From the NCBI GenBank assembly GCA_910585635.1, contig CAJUFE010000014.1, positions 1 to 64,000 of the forward strand: 64,000 nt of DNA. The letters are read 5' to 3'. The notes beneath the pieces were generated by a model. That model did not search any database, was not told the origin of the DNA, and was given only the letters and a program-made list of their open reading frames with translations. This document shows positions 18,101 to 24,811 of this stretch, piece by piece. Every line of letters starts with the position of its first letter. Position 1 is the first letter of the stretch. This DNA is from an uncultured Lachnospiraceae bacterium. GTDB taxonomy: Bacteria > Bacillota > Clostridia > Lachnospirales > Lachnospiraceae. The position numbers were made by a program, and so were the translations under genes.

Positions 18101-18281
18101 GATGGATGCTCTCATAGTACCGGAACCGCCACTGGCCGTTCAGCAGCTGGAACCGGTCCGAAGCCTCCCGCTGCTCGTCTAACTGGTCCATGAAGGTGGA
18201 GGCCGGGATATAATAGGCGCGGTCCGGCATGGTCTTTTCATGGAGTATGTGCAGGTCTTCATAGTATCTTGGCACGATCAT
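15123..18281 (-). CDS. Glycoside hydrolase family 2 beta-galactosidase
   Basis: This LacZ-type enzyme of ~1052 residues has the five-domain GH2 order: jelly-roll sugar-binding (about 40-220), Ig-like, TIM barrel (about 320-620), Ig-like, and the C-terminal Bgal small-N domain. The acid/base is E457 in WSMGNESAYG and the nucleophile is E528 in LLCEYCHAMGN. Residues ~719-775 are a hydrophilic Ser/Glu/Asp-rich linker that lengthens the junction before the last domain. There is no signal peptide, so it is cytoplasmic. The start is at 18281, where AAAGGAGG lies 9 bases before ATG; a longer frame to 18314 lacks a site. It heads an operon with the GPH symporter and is divergent from an AraC regulator, pointing to inducible lactose or galactoside hydrolysis. 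Confidence 0.95.
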   Translation of the reverse strand: MIVPRYYEDLHILHEKTMPDRAYYIPASTFMDQLDEQREASDRFQLLNGQWRFRYYESIHLLKEPFYQTGYDAGDYDEVTVPGVWQMYGVDTHQYTNIRYPFPFDPPYVPQDDPCGAYVHDFLYEKDPGAPRAYLDFEGVDSCFYVWLNGHYVGYSQVSHATSEFDVTPYIKEGENRLAVLVLKWCDGSYLEDQDKFRMSGIFRDVYLLKRPEAFVYDYFVRTELDEDQKQARVTVDLTYLDQAVPTKLQILDQTGKAVIGTCTAGQKPRENGSLIRAELTIFHPVLWSPEDPHLYLLQIETARETIVDRIGIRQIQIKDRIVHLNGVPIKFRGVDRHDSDPVTGSTISMEQMKADLALMAQHNVNAIRTSHYPNAPVFYQLCDRYGFLVIDEADVESHGPVELYYREDDFAYKSKRWNEPIADDPAFGEAILDRIWKCVHRDKNRPCVVIWSMGNESAYGCNFEAGLRWTKAFDPSRLTHYESALYRSDKKRYDYSDLDLYSRMYPSFEEIDAYLQDEPDKPFLLCEYCHAMGNGPGDLEDYFQVFQREPLMCGGFVWEWCDHGIAHGPAENGKERYLYGGDHGEQIHDGNFCMDGLVYPDRRPHTGLLEYKNVHRPARATGLDQETKTVCIHNYLDFTDLGGYLEIGWELVCDGRLLESGRIDCPPISPHEDGRVKLAYHIPEKGKAYLRLVYHQKERKGFCPAGHVLGFDELLLDSQDSRDQTVLGLLEGFGMEESNRSQVVEDNERAKSSSVQTEGSHDRVEDHSVQVKEDGPYLILQGDSFQYRYDERTGLFDQLRYQGKKLLDAPMELNIWRAPTDNDQYCKLEWLRAHYDQASARAYQTTYRTGEEWTQICSAMSMTAPTVQRILSIQTTWTVWQDGRIDMEMAVEKDPEFPYLPRYGLRLFLDQEMDQVTYCGLGPHESYRDKCRASYHGIFRSRVADLHEDYIRPQENGSHHDCSYVKLQGDRHGIIAVAPASFAFNASVYTQEELAGKKHNFELIPSGHTVLCLDYGQSGIGSNSCGPQLARQYQLDEEAFCYRLRLIPFRS

Positions 18282-18312
18282 CAAAGATGCCTCCTTTCTT
18301 GGCTTTGATCTC

Positions 18313-18318
18313 ATTATA
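18313..18318 (-). promoter_or_regulatory. -10 box of the beta-galactosidase operon
   Basis: On the minus strand TATAAT lies 31 bases before the start codon. The hexamer 17 bases upstream reads TGGAAG, a poor -35. Such a promoter would fit activation by the divergent AraC protein. Confidence 0.45.
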
Positions 18319-18350
18319 TCGGCCAGATCGCTGCACTTCCATAGATCCTA

Positions 18351-18380
18351 TTGGACAAAACATGCACAAAATGATACAAT
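18351..18380 (+). promoter_or_regulatory. Sigma-A promoter of the AraC-type gene
   Basis: TTGGAC (18351-18356), 18 bases, TATAAT-like TACAAT (18375-18380) on the plus strand, 65 bases before the ATG of the regulator. Confidence 0.55.
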
Positions 18381-18445
18381 GTTGTCACACACTGATACGA
18401 TCGATCTGCACGATCTTGAAGGATCTGGATAGGGAGGGCCTTACT

Positions 18446-19330
18446 ATGTATGTGAACAGTGCTTACAAGAATAATTCCCGGATGGATTTTAAGGATAAGA
18501 CCCACGCACTGTCCGTGGGCAGCTGCGGGACCTACCACCTCTATACCCGTCCGTTCCTGCCCACCCACAGGCCAAGGGGCAGAGTAGATTTCCAGCTTTT
18601 GTATATCGCTTCCGGGAAAGCCTATTTTTATCTCAAGGGAAAAGAAGAGATCGTGACGGCCGGGCATATGGTGCTCTACCGGCCAAAAGAAGAACAGAAA
18701 TACCGTTATCACGGCGAGGACCAGACCGAGGTCTACTGGGTCCATTTTACAGGGAACAATGTGACGAACATCCTGCGCAAATACGGCATCAGCGACAAGA
18801 TGCAGATCCTCTACACAGGGGTATCCATGGAATATAAGCGGATCTATACCGAGATGATCCAAGAGCTGCAGCTCTGCCAGGAGGGCCATGAAGAGCTCCT
18901 GGCCCTCCTCCTGCGCCAGCTCCTGCTGCTGGTGGGCCGGCGGATCAGCTGCCGGCCCAAGCTGAAGAACGGATTTCTGGCGGACGAGATCGAGCAGGCC
19001 GCCAGATCCTTTAGAGAGGATTATAACAAGCCGGTGAACATCGAGGGCTATGCCGCCTCCCGGGGCATGAGCACCAGCTGGTTCATCCGGGGTTTTAAGG
19101 AATATATGGGCTTTACCCCCATGCAGTATATCCTGTCGATCCGGATCTCCAGCGCACAGAGCCTGCTGGAGACCACAGAGTACAATATCGCGGAGATCGC
19201 CGCCATCGTCGGCTATGACGATCCCCTGTATTTTAGCCGTCTTTTTAAGAAGCAGATCGGGGTCTCCCCCTCGGAGTTCCGCAAGCGGATCTGTAATGGG
19301 ACCACCTCCTCTGGAGCATTTAAGGGATAA
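18446..19330 (+). CDS. AraC-family regulator with cupin ligand domain
   Basis: The 294-residue protein has an N-terminal AraC-type cupin sensor (LLYIASGKAYFYLKGKEE, GHMVLYRPKEEQKYRYH) and a C-terminal double helix-turn-helix (IEGYAASRGMSTSWFIRGFK; IAEIAAIVGYDDPLYFSRLF; ends VSPSEFRK). This is the layout of sugar-responsive activators such as those beside beta-galactosidase and raffinose genes. The ATG at 18446 has GGGAGGG 7 bases upstream. It is divergent from the beta-galactosidase/symporter operon and is probably its activator, given that operon's weak -35. Confidence 0.9.
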   Translation: MYVNSAYKNNSRMDFKDKTHALSVGSCGTYHLYTRPFLPTHRPRGRVDFQLLYIASGKAYFYLKGKEEIVTAGHMVLYRPKEEQKYRYHGEDQTEVYWVHFTGNNVTNILRKYGISDKMQILYTGVSMEYKRIYTEMIQELQLCQEGHEELLALLLRQLLLLVGRRISCRPKLKNGFLADEIEQAARSFREDYNKPVNIEGYAASRGMSTSWFIRGFKEYMGFTPMQYILSIRISSAQSLLETTEYNIAEIAAIVGYDDPLYFSRLFKKQIGVSPSEFRKRICNGTTSSGAFKG

Positions 19331-19422
19331 GACTACTATCATGATGCGGTTGCAGGACAGGAGCCTGGAAAAATTATCATCAAACGTTCAAAATACAACT
19401 TCGAGAAGTTATAAAATTGTGT

Positions 19423-19428
19423 TATACT
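19423..19428 (+). promoter_or_regulatory. -10 box of the small-protein gene
   Basis: TATACT lies 55 bases before the start of the 45-codon gene. No good -35 is seen at the right distance. Confidence 0.35.
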
Positions 19429-19482
19429 ATAGCTGTCAAGAGAGAAACCGAAAAACAATGGCCAAGATAAGAGAGGAGAAAA

Positions 19483-19620
19483 ATGGAGATCATGACAGAT
19501 AAACAATTTGATAAGATCATCCTGATGTTCGAGATGATCCTTGAAGGGTGCAAAGATCTTGAGGATGCAAAAAGAAAAATAAAGGAACTGCGGGAGGACA
19601 AAAAGGAAAAGGCAGAATGA
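19483..19620 (+). CDS. Small 45-residue protein of unknown function
   Basis: The frame encodes MEIMTDKQFDKIILMFEMIL followed by a Lys/Glu-rich tail (KELREDKKEKAE). It has a good ribosome binding site (GAGAGGAG), a -10 box upstream and a hairpin downstream, which together argue that it is real. The sequence predicts a single amphipathic helix with a charged C-terminus and no membrane segment. Short helical proteins of this type seem common in related genomes, but I cannot assign a function. It stands alone between the AraC regulator and the convergent telA gene. Confidence 0.65.
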   Translation: MEIMTDKQFDKIILMFEMILEGCKDLEDAKRKIKELREDKKEKAE

Positions 19621-19669
19621 TCAGCCGAGTGATCAGGCGATCAGAGGGAGATCTTGGATGGCGGACCAA

Positions 19670-19707
19670 GGGGAGGGTATAGATCCTGTCATGGATATGC
19701 CCTCCCC
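19670..19707. terminator. Hairpin between the small gene and telA
   Basis: GGGGAGGGTAT pairs with ATGCCCTCCCC (one G-T pair), with further pairing of GATCC and GGAT inside. It lies between convergent genes and may serve both. The T-run is short. Confidence 0.5.
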
Positions 19708-19756
19708 TTAGTCTATACTGATCGATATCTGTCCCCTATCGGAAAACATCGATCAC

Positions 19757-20893
19757 TCATGATACACCCTTTCCATCCTCGATGCTCCTGATCGCCGCCT
19801 CCCCGGCCTGGGCCAGCTCCTTGAACTCCTCGATCGTGGCCTTCATCTGGGGCAGGGCCTTCTGCTTGTACTGGCTGATCTGCTCCAATGCCCCCAGGGT
19901 CTCCACAAAGGCATTTTTCAGGGTATCCACCTGGATATTGGACTCCATGGCCTGCTTCTGGATCTCCACCCCCTGGGTGTTCAGCATCCGGGAGGTGGCT
20001 TCGATCATGTTGTTGGTGGTCTGGTTCAAGAGCTTCACCTTCTCCAGCACGATCTTCTGGTCATAGAGGGCTCCGGCCACCGTGACTGCTACGTTCAGAG
20101 CGGCGATCGTCACGGTCTGAGCTCGGTTAACAGACCGGATCAGCACCAGGTTGTTCTTGCGGATCACCTCCATGGCGATGATCCCGTTCTGGTTTACCGC
20201 CAGCATCTGGTTAAAATCCATCATCCGCTGCCGTAAGGGGAACAGGATCTCCTCCTCGATGAACCTGATCTTCTCCGAATCCCCGTTCGCCGCCTTCTGC
20301 CGGTCGATCTGCTCCGACAGATAGGCCTCCAGCTCCCCGCCCAGCACGATCTTCTGGTTCAGCTGTTTGGTCAGGTCCCGCATAGAGGCCTGCTCCAGCT
20401 CCAGGGTGGTATTATCATCCTTAAGGACCTTCGCCCCCTTCTCCAGGGACCGGATGATCTCGGCGATCGCCGTGTCCGCCGCTTTATACTTATTAAAGTA
20501 AGCCCTCACCGGGTTAAAGAGCTTCCCCAAAGGTCCCCGCTTCATGAAATCAATGCCGGAGGGGTCTAAGTCCTTCATCTGCTCGGAGAGCTGTTCCAGG
20601 CCCTTAGCCACGGTCCCGCCCTCGCCCCCGGCCCGGGACAGGTCCCCGATCCTGGTCTTTAACAGGTCGTTCTTGCCCGAGGAGGCCTTCACCACATCCG
20701 CGCCGAACTCCTCGATCGCCTTGGTCAGCTCCCTGCGGCTCTCCAGGTCTTCAATATCAGCCTGGACGATCTCCGCCCCCTTTTGCTTCGACACATCGGA
20801 GATCATCAGGGTGGTGGCAGGCTCCAGGGCGGTCTCCTCCTCCACCAGCTTTTTGATCTCCTCCTTTTGCGGGATATCTAATGTAAATGCCAT
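19757..20893 (-). CDS. TelA-family (toxic anion resistance) protein
   Basis: This 378-residue protein belongs to the TelA/YaaN family: helix-rich throughout, with the conserved block GPLGKLFNPVRAYFNKYK (about residue 122) and the central LIRSVNRAQTVTIAALNVAV. The family was named after tellurite resistance, but its real activity is unknown. It is usually found with XpaC-like proteins and VWA proteins, as here. No membrane helix or signal is present. AGGAGG precedes the ATG, and the gene lies 12 bp after the VWA gene, so it is the last gene of an xpaC-VWA-telA operon. Confidence 0.9.
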   Translation of the reverse strand: MAFTLDIPQKEEIKKLVEEETALEPATTLMISDVSKQKGAEIVQADIEDLESRRELTKAIEEFGADVVKASSGKNDLLKTRIGDLSRAGGEGGTVAKGLEQLSEQMKDLDPSGIDFMKRGPLGKLFNPVRAYFNKYKAADTAIAEIIRSLEKGAKVLKDDNTTLELEQASMRDLTKQLNQKIVLGGELEAYLSEQIDRQKAANGDSEKIRFIEEEILFPLRQRMMDFNQMLAVNQNGIIAMEVIRKNNLVLIRSVNRAQTVTIAALNVAVTVAGALYDQKIVLEKVKLLNQTTNNMIEATSRMLNTQGVEIQKQAMESNIQVDTLKNAFVETLGALEQISQYKQKALPQMKATIEEFKELAQAGEAAIRSIEDGKGVS

Positions 20894-20905
20894 ATCTTCC
20901 TCCTA

Positions 20906-22591
20906 TCACAGGCTTGAATTGAACAGATTTTTCAGCTTATAGATCACGTCGTCGGAATCCGCGTTGATGCTGGCCGCCTCGTTGATCGCGGAGATGCTCT
21001 CCAGGGCGGGGATATCCGCGTTATAGCCGATCGTGTAGATCGGGATGTTCAGCGCGTCCAGGGGCTGCTGGATATCCTTTAAGGAATAGCCCCGGTTGGT
21101 CTCCCCGTCGGACAGGACGAACATCATCATCTTAGCGTCCGGGTAGGTCTCCTTAGCCTTGATCAGCATATTAGCGGCCACCACGATCCCGTCAAAGGTG
21201 GCGGTCCCGCCTGCAGCGCTCAAGGTCTCCACCGCCCCCTTAAAGGCGGCCTGATGGTTCAGATCGAAGGGCTGGATCGGCACATTGATCACCACATCGT
21301 CGGAATAGGACACCAGCCCCACATAATTGGTGGTGTTGATGTAGCGCATCCCGTTGATCAGAGAGGTCTTTAAGGCGTTCAGCGGCTCTCCGTCCATGGA
21401 GCCGGACACATCGGCCACGAACACAGCCAGGATCGGCTTGCCGTTATCCTTCTCCGTCTTCCACAGCTCCTGAGCGCTCAGGAGCACATCCCCGTCCACC
21501 GGGCTCTGTTCTACCGTATAGTGGAGGTCCACGTTAAAGCCGTGATCGACGGCCAGCTTTTGGTTCTCCGGGGTCTGGCAGTACTCCGCGAAGAGCCGCA
21601 GGATCTCCTTTTTCTGCGGGTCGGCATCCTTGGTGGTATATAAAGGATTGGTATGCAGGAAGCCAAAGGGCGTGAACTCATATTTCCGCACCAGGTCGGC
21701 GTCATTGATATAGGTCTGGTACTCCATCACAAACCCGTCTAAAGTCCCGGTCTCCGCCGCATCCCGCATCTGGAGGGTGGTGTAGGCCACAAAGGGGACA
21801 TTGGCCTGGAAGGACAGGAAGCCATCCACCGCGTCCACTGCCAAGGGGTCTTTGGCATCATAGGTCTGGAGGGTGGAGATCAGGAAGTTCAGGCCGGTGG
21901 CCGAGGCATAGGGGTTGGTGTATCCCATGGCGAACTCCCCGTTGGCCGTGGCTTCCACGATCGTTTTCAGATTGATCGAGCCGTACTGGGCCAGCAGCTT
22001 TTTCTGGGTGTCCTTGGAGAGCAGGATCCCCGCCGTATTATCTACCAGGCGATCGCTGACCGTCTCCAGATCCACGCCGTCGGTCGTCAGCATCTTCCCC
22101 CAGAAGTCGTTGGAGGGCGAATAGCCGTCCGGGATATATTTGCCGCTGCGGATGTAGTCCATCCCCAGGCCGGAGGCCACGTTCCGGATCATCACGGACA
22201 CCGGCTGTCCGTCCACTGTAAAACCGGCCCGGTTGAACTGCTCTGCTACCTCGTTCATCCAGCCGTCCTTTCCCTTGCCGCATTTTTCTGCGGTGGCAAA
22301 GATCTCCGCGTACAGACCGGAGTTGGGTCCTACCGTGATCTCATTGGTATCGATATCCGGCAGCTCGTCCACCGTCACGTCGGTCAGCTCCACCGGGGAC
22401 TTCACCACCTCCGCCACAGACGGAGCGATCCTCTTCTCATACCGCTCCAGAGTGGCGACGGCGGATTCTGTGTTGATCGTCTTCGGCGTTTTTTTCGCGT
22501 TCCTGGTGAGGAGGATCCCGGCAAATACCACGGCAAATACCAGCACCCCCAGGCCTGCGATGATCGCGGCCTGCATCTTGTTGTTCTTCAT
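20906..22591 (-). CDS. Membrane-anchored binding-protein-like / VWA fusion protein
   Basis: The 561-residue protein starts with an N-terminal membrane anchor (about residues 8-28). Residues ~85-360 look like an extracellular solute-binding-protein fold (GLYAEIFATAEKCGKGKDGW, GEFAMGYTNPYASATGLNFL, and a late PENQKLAVDHGF). A von Willebrand A domain starts near 387, with an intact MIDAS D394-V-S396-G-S398 and a later VLSDGETNRG. The VWA domain should bind a divalent metal and a protein partner. GGAG upstream supports the ATG. It lies between xpaC-like and telA-like genes, so the three probably act as one unit at the cell envelope. The ligand is unknown. Confidence 0.85.
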   Translation of the reverse strand: MKNNKMQAAIIAGLGVLVFAVVFAGILLTRNAKKTPKTINTESAVATLERYEKRIAPSVAEVVKSPVELTDVTVDELPDIDTNEITVGPNSGLYAEIFATAEKCGKGKDGWMNEVAEQFNRAGFTVDGQPVSVMIRNVASGLGMDYIRSGKYIPDGYSPSNDFWGKMLTTDGVDLETVSDRLVDNTAGILLSKDTQKKLLAQYGSINLKTIVEATANGEFAMGYTNPYASATGLNFLISTLQTYDAKDPLAVDAVDGFLSFQANVPFVAYTTLQMRDAAETGTLDGFVMEYQTYINDADLVRKYEFTPFGFLHTNPLYTTKDADPQKKEILRLFAEYCQTPENQKLAVDHGFNVDLHYTVEQSPVDGDVLLSAQELWKTEKDNGKPILAVFVADVSGSMDGEPLNALKTSLINGMRYINTTNYVGLVSYSDDVVINVPIQPFDLNHQAAFKGAVETLSAAGGTATFDGIVVAANMLIKAKETYPDAKMMMFVLSDGETNRGYSLKDIQQPLDALNIPIYTIGYNADIPALESISAINEAASINADSDDVIYKLKNLFNSSL

Positions 22592-22613
22592 CCTATTTCT
22601 CCTTTATCTAAGA

Positions 22614-22703
22614 TCATCTATAATACTCCAACTGGGCCAAAAGCCCGTCGATCTGCGCGGCAGCCTGGTCGATCGCCTGCTCTGGCTGCTCTAGGTCCGA
22701 CAT
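22614..22703 (-). pseudogene. 3' fragment of the xpaC-like gene
   Basis: This frame reads MSDLEQPEQAIDQAAAQIDG and continues to LEYYR then stop. It matches the last 31 residues of the intact xpaC-like gene at 23363-24097 apart from a G to E change and the extra final residue. It lies just before the VWA gene, where the original xpaC end would have been. I read it as the displaced 3' end left when the DUF4160-DUF2442 cassette arrived. Confidence 0.75.
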
Positions 22704-22707
22704 CTCC
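22618..22707 (-). repeat. 90-bp direct repeat, copy A
   Basis: This copy differs at only about five positions from 23370-23459. It lies downstream (in minus orientation) of the DUF2442 gene, and the two copies flank the cassette. Confidence 0.85.
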
Positions 22708-22755
22708 CTGTTTGGGGGATACACCTCCCGAAAAAATATCCTAAGCCAGATCTGT

Positions 22756-23064
22756 TCACGAAGGTATCGGAACACTTTCCATATATAGCATATCTTTGCA
22801 AAGATCGATCTGATTCTCCCAATGCACGGAGCTATCTACGTCATCGTCAATATCCCAAGCGACATTCCCAACCTCATTTATGAAAACACGATAAAATTTT
22901 TCTTTGTCCTTTAAAATCTCAAAAACCCCAGTTAACTCATGTTCCATGCTATATTTCCTTTTTTCTCCATTATCAAAAGTAAGCAGTAAGCTATGATCCT
23001 CAAGTGGTCTTACTTCTTTGATCTTTCTGGGATCTGCAAAATATTTTTGTACTCTATCCTCCAT
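22756..23064 (-). CDS. DUF2442 domain protein
   Basis: The 102-residue protein fits the DUF2442 family: KIKEVRPLEDHSLLLTFDNG opens a small beta-rich domain, and GNVAWDIDDDVD near residue 73 is the usual GxIxWDN-like block. Family members are often encoded just after DUF4160 proteins and are suspected toxin-antitoxin or nucleic-acid-related pairs, without firm biochemistry. GGAGG lies 6 bases before the ATG, and the gene starts 12 bp after the end of the broken DUF4160 gene. The region is visibly richer in A+T than its neighbours. Both genes sit between 90-bp direct repeats, so the pair appears to be an inserted cassette. Confidence 0.8.
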   Translation of the reverse strand: MEDRVQKYFADPRKIKEVRPLEDHSLLLTFDNGEKRKYSMEHELTGVFEILKDKEKFYRVFINEVGNVAWDIDDDVDSSVHWENQIDLCKDMLYMESVPIPS

Positions 23065-23076
23065 CGCACGCCTCCG

Positions 23077-23329
23077 CTATCTTAATGGGTCGATCTGGAA
23101 CAGCATTTCTTTCTGTTTTGCGAGATACCAATTTTCTTTTAATTCCTCCTGATGCAGTGCCGCCCAACCCATGAGCATTTTTAGCTGTTTATTCGGCATA
23201 TCCCCATTTAATCTTTCAATCTCGTTTATGTCTATGCAACACTCATATATATGCGTGAAAATGGGGCGGCATATGGTCGTTATAATTGATATAGATCTTG
23301 ATCCCTCTAAATGTACATATGATCGGCAT
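23077..23329 (-). pseudogene. DUF4160 gene with a frameshift at an AT run
   Basis: From the ATG at 23329 (GAGGGAAG upstream) the frame reads MPIICTFRGIKIYINYNDHM and then PPHFHAYI before a stop. A second frame continues ECCIDINEIERLNGDMPNKQ and later GWAALHQEELKENW to the stop at 23077. Together these make a full DUF4160 protein of about 84 residues. The break falls on ATATATAT (23245-23252): adding one AT unit joins the frames perfectly as HAYIYECC. The cause may be a true slippage mutation or a sequence error. DUF4160 proteins are the usual partner of DUF2442 proteins. Confidence 0.8.
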
Positions 23330-23362
23330 GATCATCTTCCCTCTTTCTAAAATGAGCGCTAT

Positions 23363-24097
23363 CTACTGTCGATAATACCCCAACTGGGCCAAAAGCCCAT
23401 CGATCTGCGCGGCAGCCTGGTCGATCGCCTGCTCTGGCTGCTCTAAGTCCGACATCTCCGCCATCAGATGGTCCACCTCCAGGAGGATCTTCTCATTCTT
23501 CTCTAAGATCTGCCGGAGGCTGGCCAGGTTCCCGTCATAGAGCTTCTTCTTCTCCTCCTGGACCTGGTCCGGGATCGCGTCGTGCCGATAGGCGTCCGAG
23601 GAGAGATGCTGGTATTCCGCCTCGTCAAAGATGATCATCTTATTGGCCATCTTCACATACCCCTTGGACAATGCCTCCGAGGCCGAGCGGACCACCCCCA
23701 TGAATTTTTCATAACTCAACGTTCCCGCACCAAAGCGCTGATCCACCAGCTTTTCATAATTGGCCTCCACATTCTCCAGGCGCTGCATCTGGGAAAGGGC
23801 GGATCTGGCGATCGGCCCCAGGACTTTTCCCGAGCGATGGTCCTCCAAAAGCTCCGCAGCCCGCTCTCCTGCCTTCTCCCCGTCCGCCTCCAAGAGCGCC
23901 ACCTTCTTTTCCGCCAGCAGGCTCCTGTTCATCAGGACGAATGTGGGGACCGCCACCACGCCGATGGCTACGGAGGCCGCCGCTGCTATGGCATTGGGGC
24001 TGGAGAGCGATAAGCCGATCAGACCCGGCGAGTATAGACAGATGAGTACAGCCGCAAAAGCTGCATTTCCCACCAAGAGCTTGATATATCGGTCCAC
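23363..24097 (-). CDS. XpaC-like membrane protein
   Basis: The 244-residue protein begins with two membrane segments (residues ~6-27 and ~36-56) and continues as a long helical cytoplasmic part. It resembles the XpaC family (5-bromo-4-chloroindolyl phosphate hydrolysis), a name that does not reflect a proven activity. Pairing of XpaC with TelA is well known, and telA is two genes downstream. A GTG start at 24097 is chosen: GGAGG lies 7 bases before it, while the ATG two bases upstream is out of frame. The last ~30 residues are encoded by copy B of a 90-bp direct repeat; the other copy lies beyond the inserted cassette. Confidence 0.8.
   Translation of the reverse strand: MDRYIKLLVGNAAFAAVLICLYSPGLIGLSLSSPNAIAAAASVAIGVVAVPTFVLMNRSLLAEKKVALLEADGEKAGERAAELLEDHRSGKVLGPIARSALSQMQRLENVEANYEKLVDQRFGAGTLSYEKFMGVVRSASEALSKGYVKMANKMIIFDEAEYQHLSSDAYRHDAIPDQVQEEKKKLYDGNLASLRQILEKNEKILLEVDHLMAEMSDLEQPEQAIDQAAAQIDGLLAQLGYYRQ
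23370..23459 (-). repeat. 90-bp direct repeat, copy B
   Basis: This copy forms the 3' end of the intact xpaC-like gene. It matches 22618-22707 at about 85 of 90 positions in the same orientation, 752 bp apart. Confidence 0.85.
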
Positions 24098-24260
24098 ATG
24101 TATCCCTCCATCTTTTTCGACATGTATCTATGGTAATGATTATACACCCTATCCGGGGGTTTGAGAAGTAAAATCGTTACTTTTCACAGGTTGGCCAAGG
24201 GTCCGCTCCGAGTGGGACCTATATATCCATTAACGTAAGTGCGTCAGATAACAGGCATAT

Positions 24261-24280
24261 TGCAACTAAATATAGTTGCA
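24261..24280. promoter_or_regulatory. Perfect palindromic operator before the HicB-type gene
   Basis: TGCAACTA and TAGTTGCA are perfect inverted arms with a 4-base AATA spacer. The right arm overlaps the -35 box of the promoter at 24276-24304. HicB antitoxins often repress their own promoter through a ribbon-helix-helix or HTH domain, so this is its probable binding site. Confidence 0.7.
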
Positions 24281-24304
24281 TTTTCCTTATATAGGACGTA
24301 TAAT
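24276..24304 (+). promoter_or_regulatory. Sigma-A promoter of the HicB-type gene
   Basis: TTGCAT (24276-24281), 17 bases, TATAAT (24299-24304), 23 bases before the ATG. It overlaps the palindrome at 24261-24280. Confidence 0.75.
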
Positions 24305-24327
24305 AAAACGAAACAGGAGGGACTTTT

Positions 24328-24672
24328 ATGAACAATACGATCGAATATAAAGGGTATGTCGGCAGCGTAGAATTTTCAGAAGAGGATGATCTGTTTTTCG
24401 GCAAGGTCATGGGGATCCGTTCGCTGATCTCTTATGAAGGCGCAGATGCGCCTAGCCTCCTTTCGGATTTTCATAATGCGGTCGACGACTATCTCAAGGC
24501 TTGCTATGCAGAAGGGATCGAACCAGAAAAAGCTTACAAAGGCAGTTTTAATATCCGTATCTCCCCAGAACTCCACAAGCAGCTCGTTGTCTGCGCCACA
24601 TCACAGCAGATGTCGCTCAACCGGTTTATCGAAAACATATTGCAAAGATCGGTCGCCGCTATGCGTTCTTGA
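24328..24672 (+). CDS. HicB-family antitoxin, no toxin adjacent
   Basis: The 114-residue protein has the HicB-like partial RNase-H fold (YKGYVGSVEFSEEDDLFFGK, LLSDFHNAVDDYLKAC) and then a C-terminal ribbon-helix-helix (FNIRISPELHKQLVVCATSQ, SLNRFIENIL). HicB normally neutralises the mRNA-cleaving toxin HicA, encoded next to it. Here no HicA-like frame (about 60-80 codons with the GSH motif) is visible on either side; the neighbours are the xpaC operon and nifJ. Some HicB proteins of this longer RHH type occur alone and act as regulators. GGAGG lies before the ATG, with its own promoter, operator and terminator. Confidence 0.88.
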   Translation: MNNTIEYKGYVGSVEFSEEDDLFFGKVMGIRSLISYEGADAPSLLSDFHNAVDDYLKACYAEGIEPEKAYKGSFNIRISPELHKQLVVCATSQQMSLNRFIENILQRSVAAMRS

Positions 24673-24722
24673 TCAGACTAAAGGTTATAGAGATGACCCA
24701 TCCTTTTATAATGGAAGGATGC

Positions 24723-24771
24723 AAAAAGGACTGCCGCATCAGAAATATGATCTGATGCGGCAGTCCTTTTT
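24723..24771. terminator. Bidirectional intrinsic terminator
   Basis: A 21-bp perfect stem (AAAAAGGACTGCCGCATCAG and its complement) encloses a 7-base loop, with A5 before and T5 after. It can end both the HicB-type transcript (plus) and nifJ (minus). Confidence 0.92.
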
Positions 24772-24811
24772 ATTTAGCCTCTAGCGATCAAAGATCCACT
24801 GAGACTGATGA

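Noticed and set aside
18314..19342. 342-codon frame on the minus strand
   Set aside because: It is antisense to the AraC regulator, lacks a ribosome binding site and shows no family motifs.
19757..24097. Tellurite resistance operon
   Set aside because: The family name is historical; nothing in the sequence shows a tellurite function, so I describe only the families.
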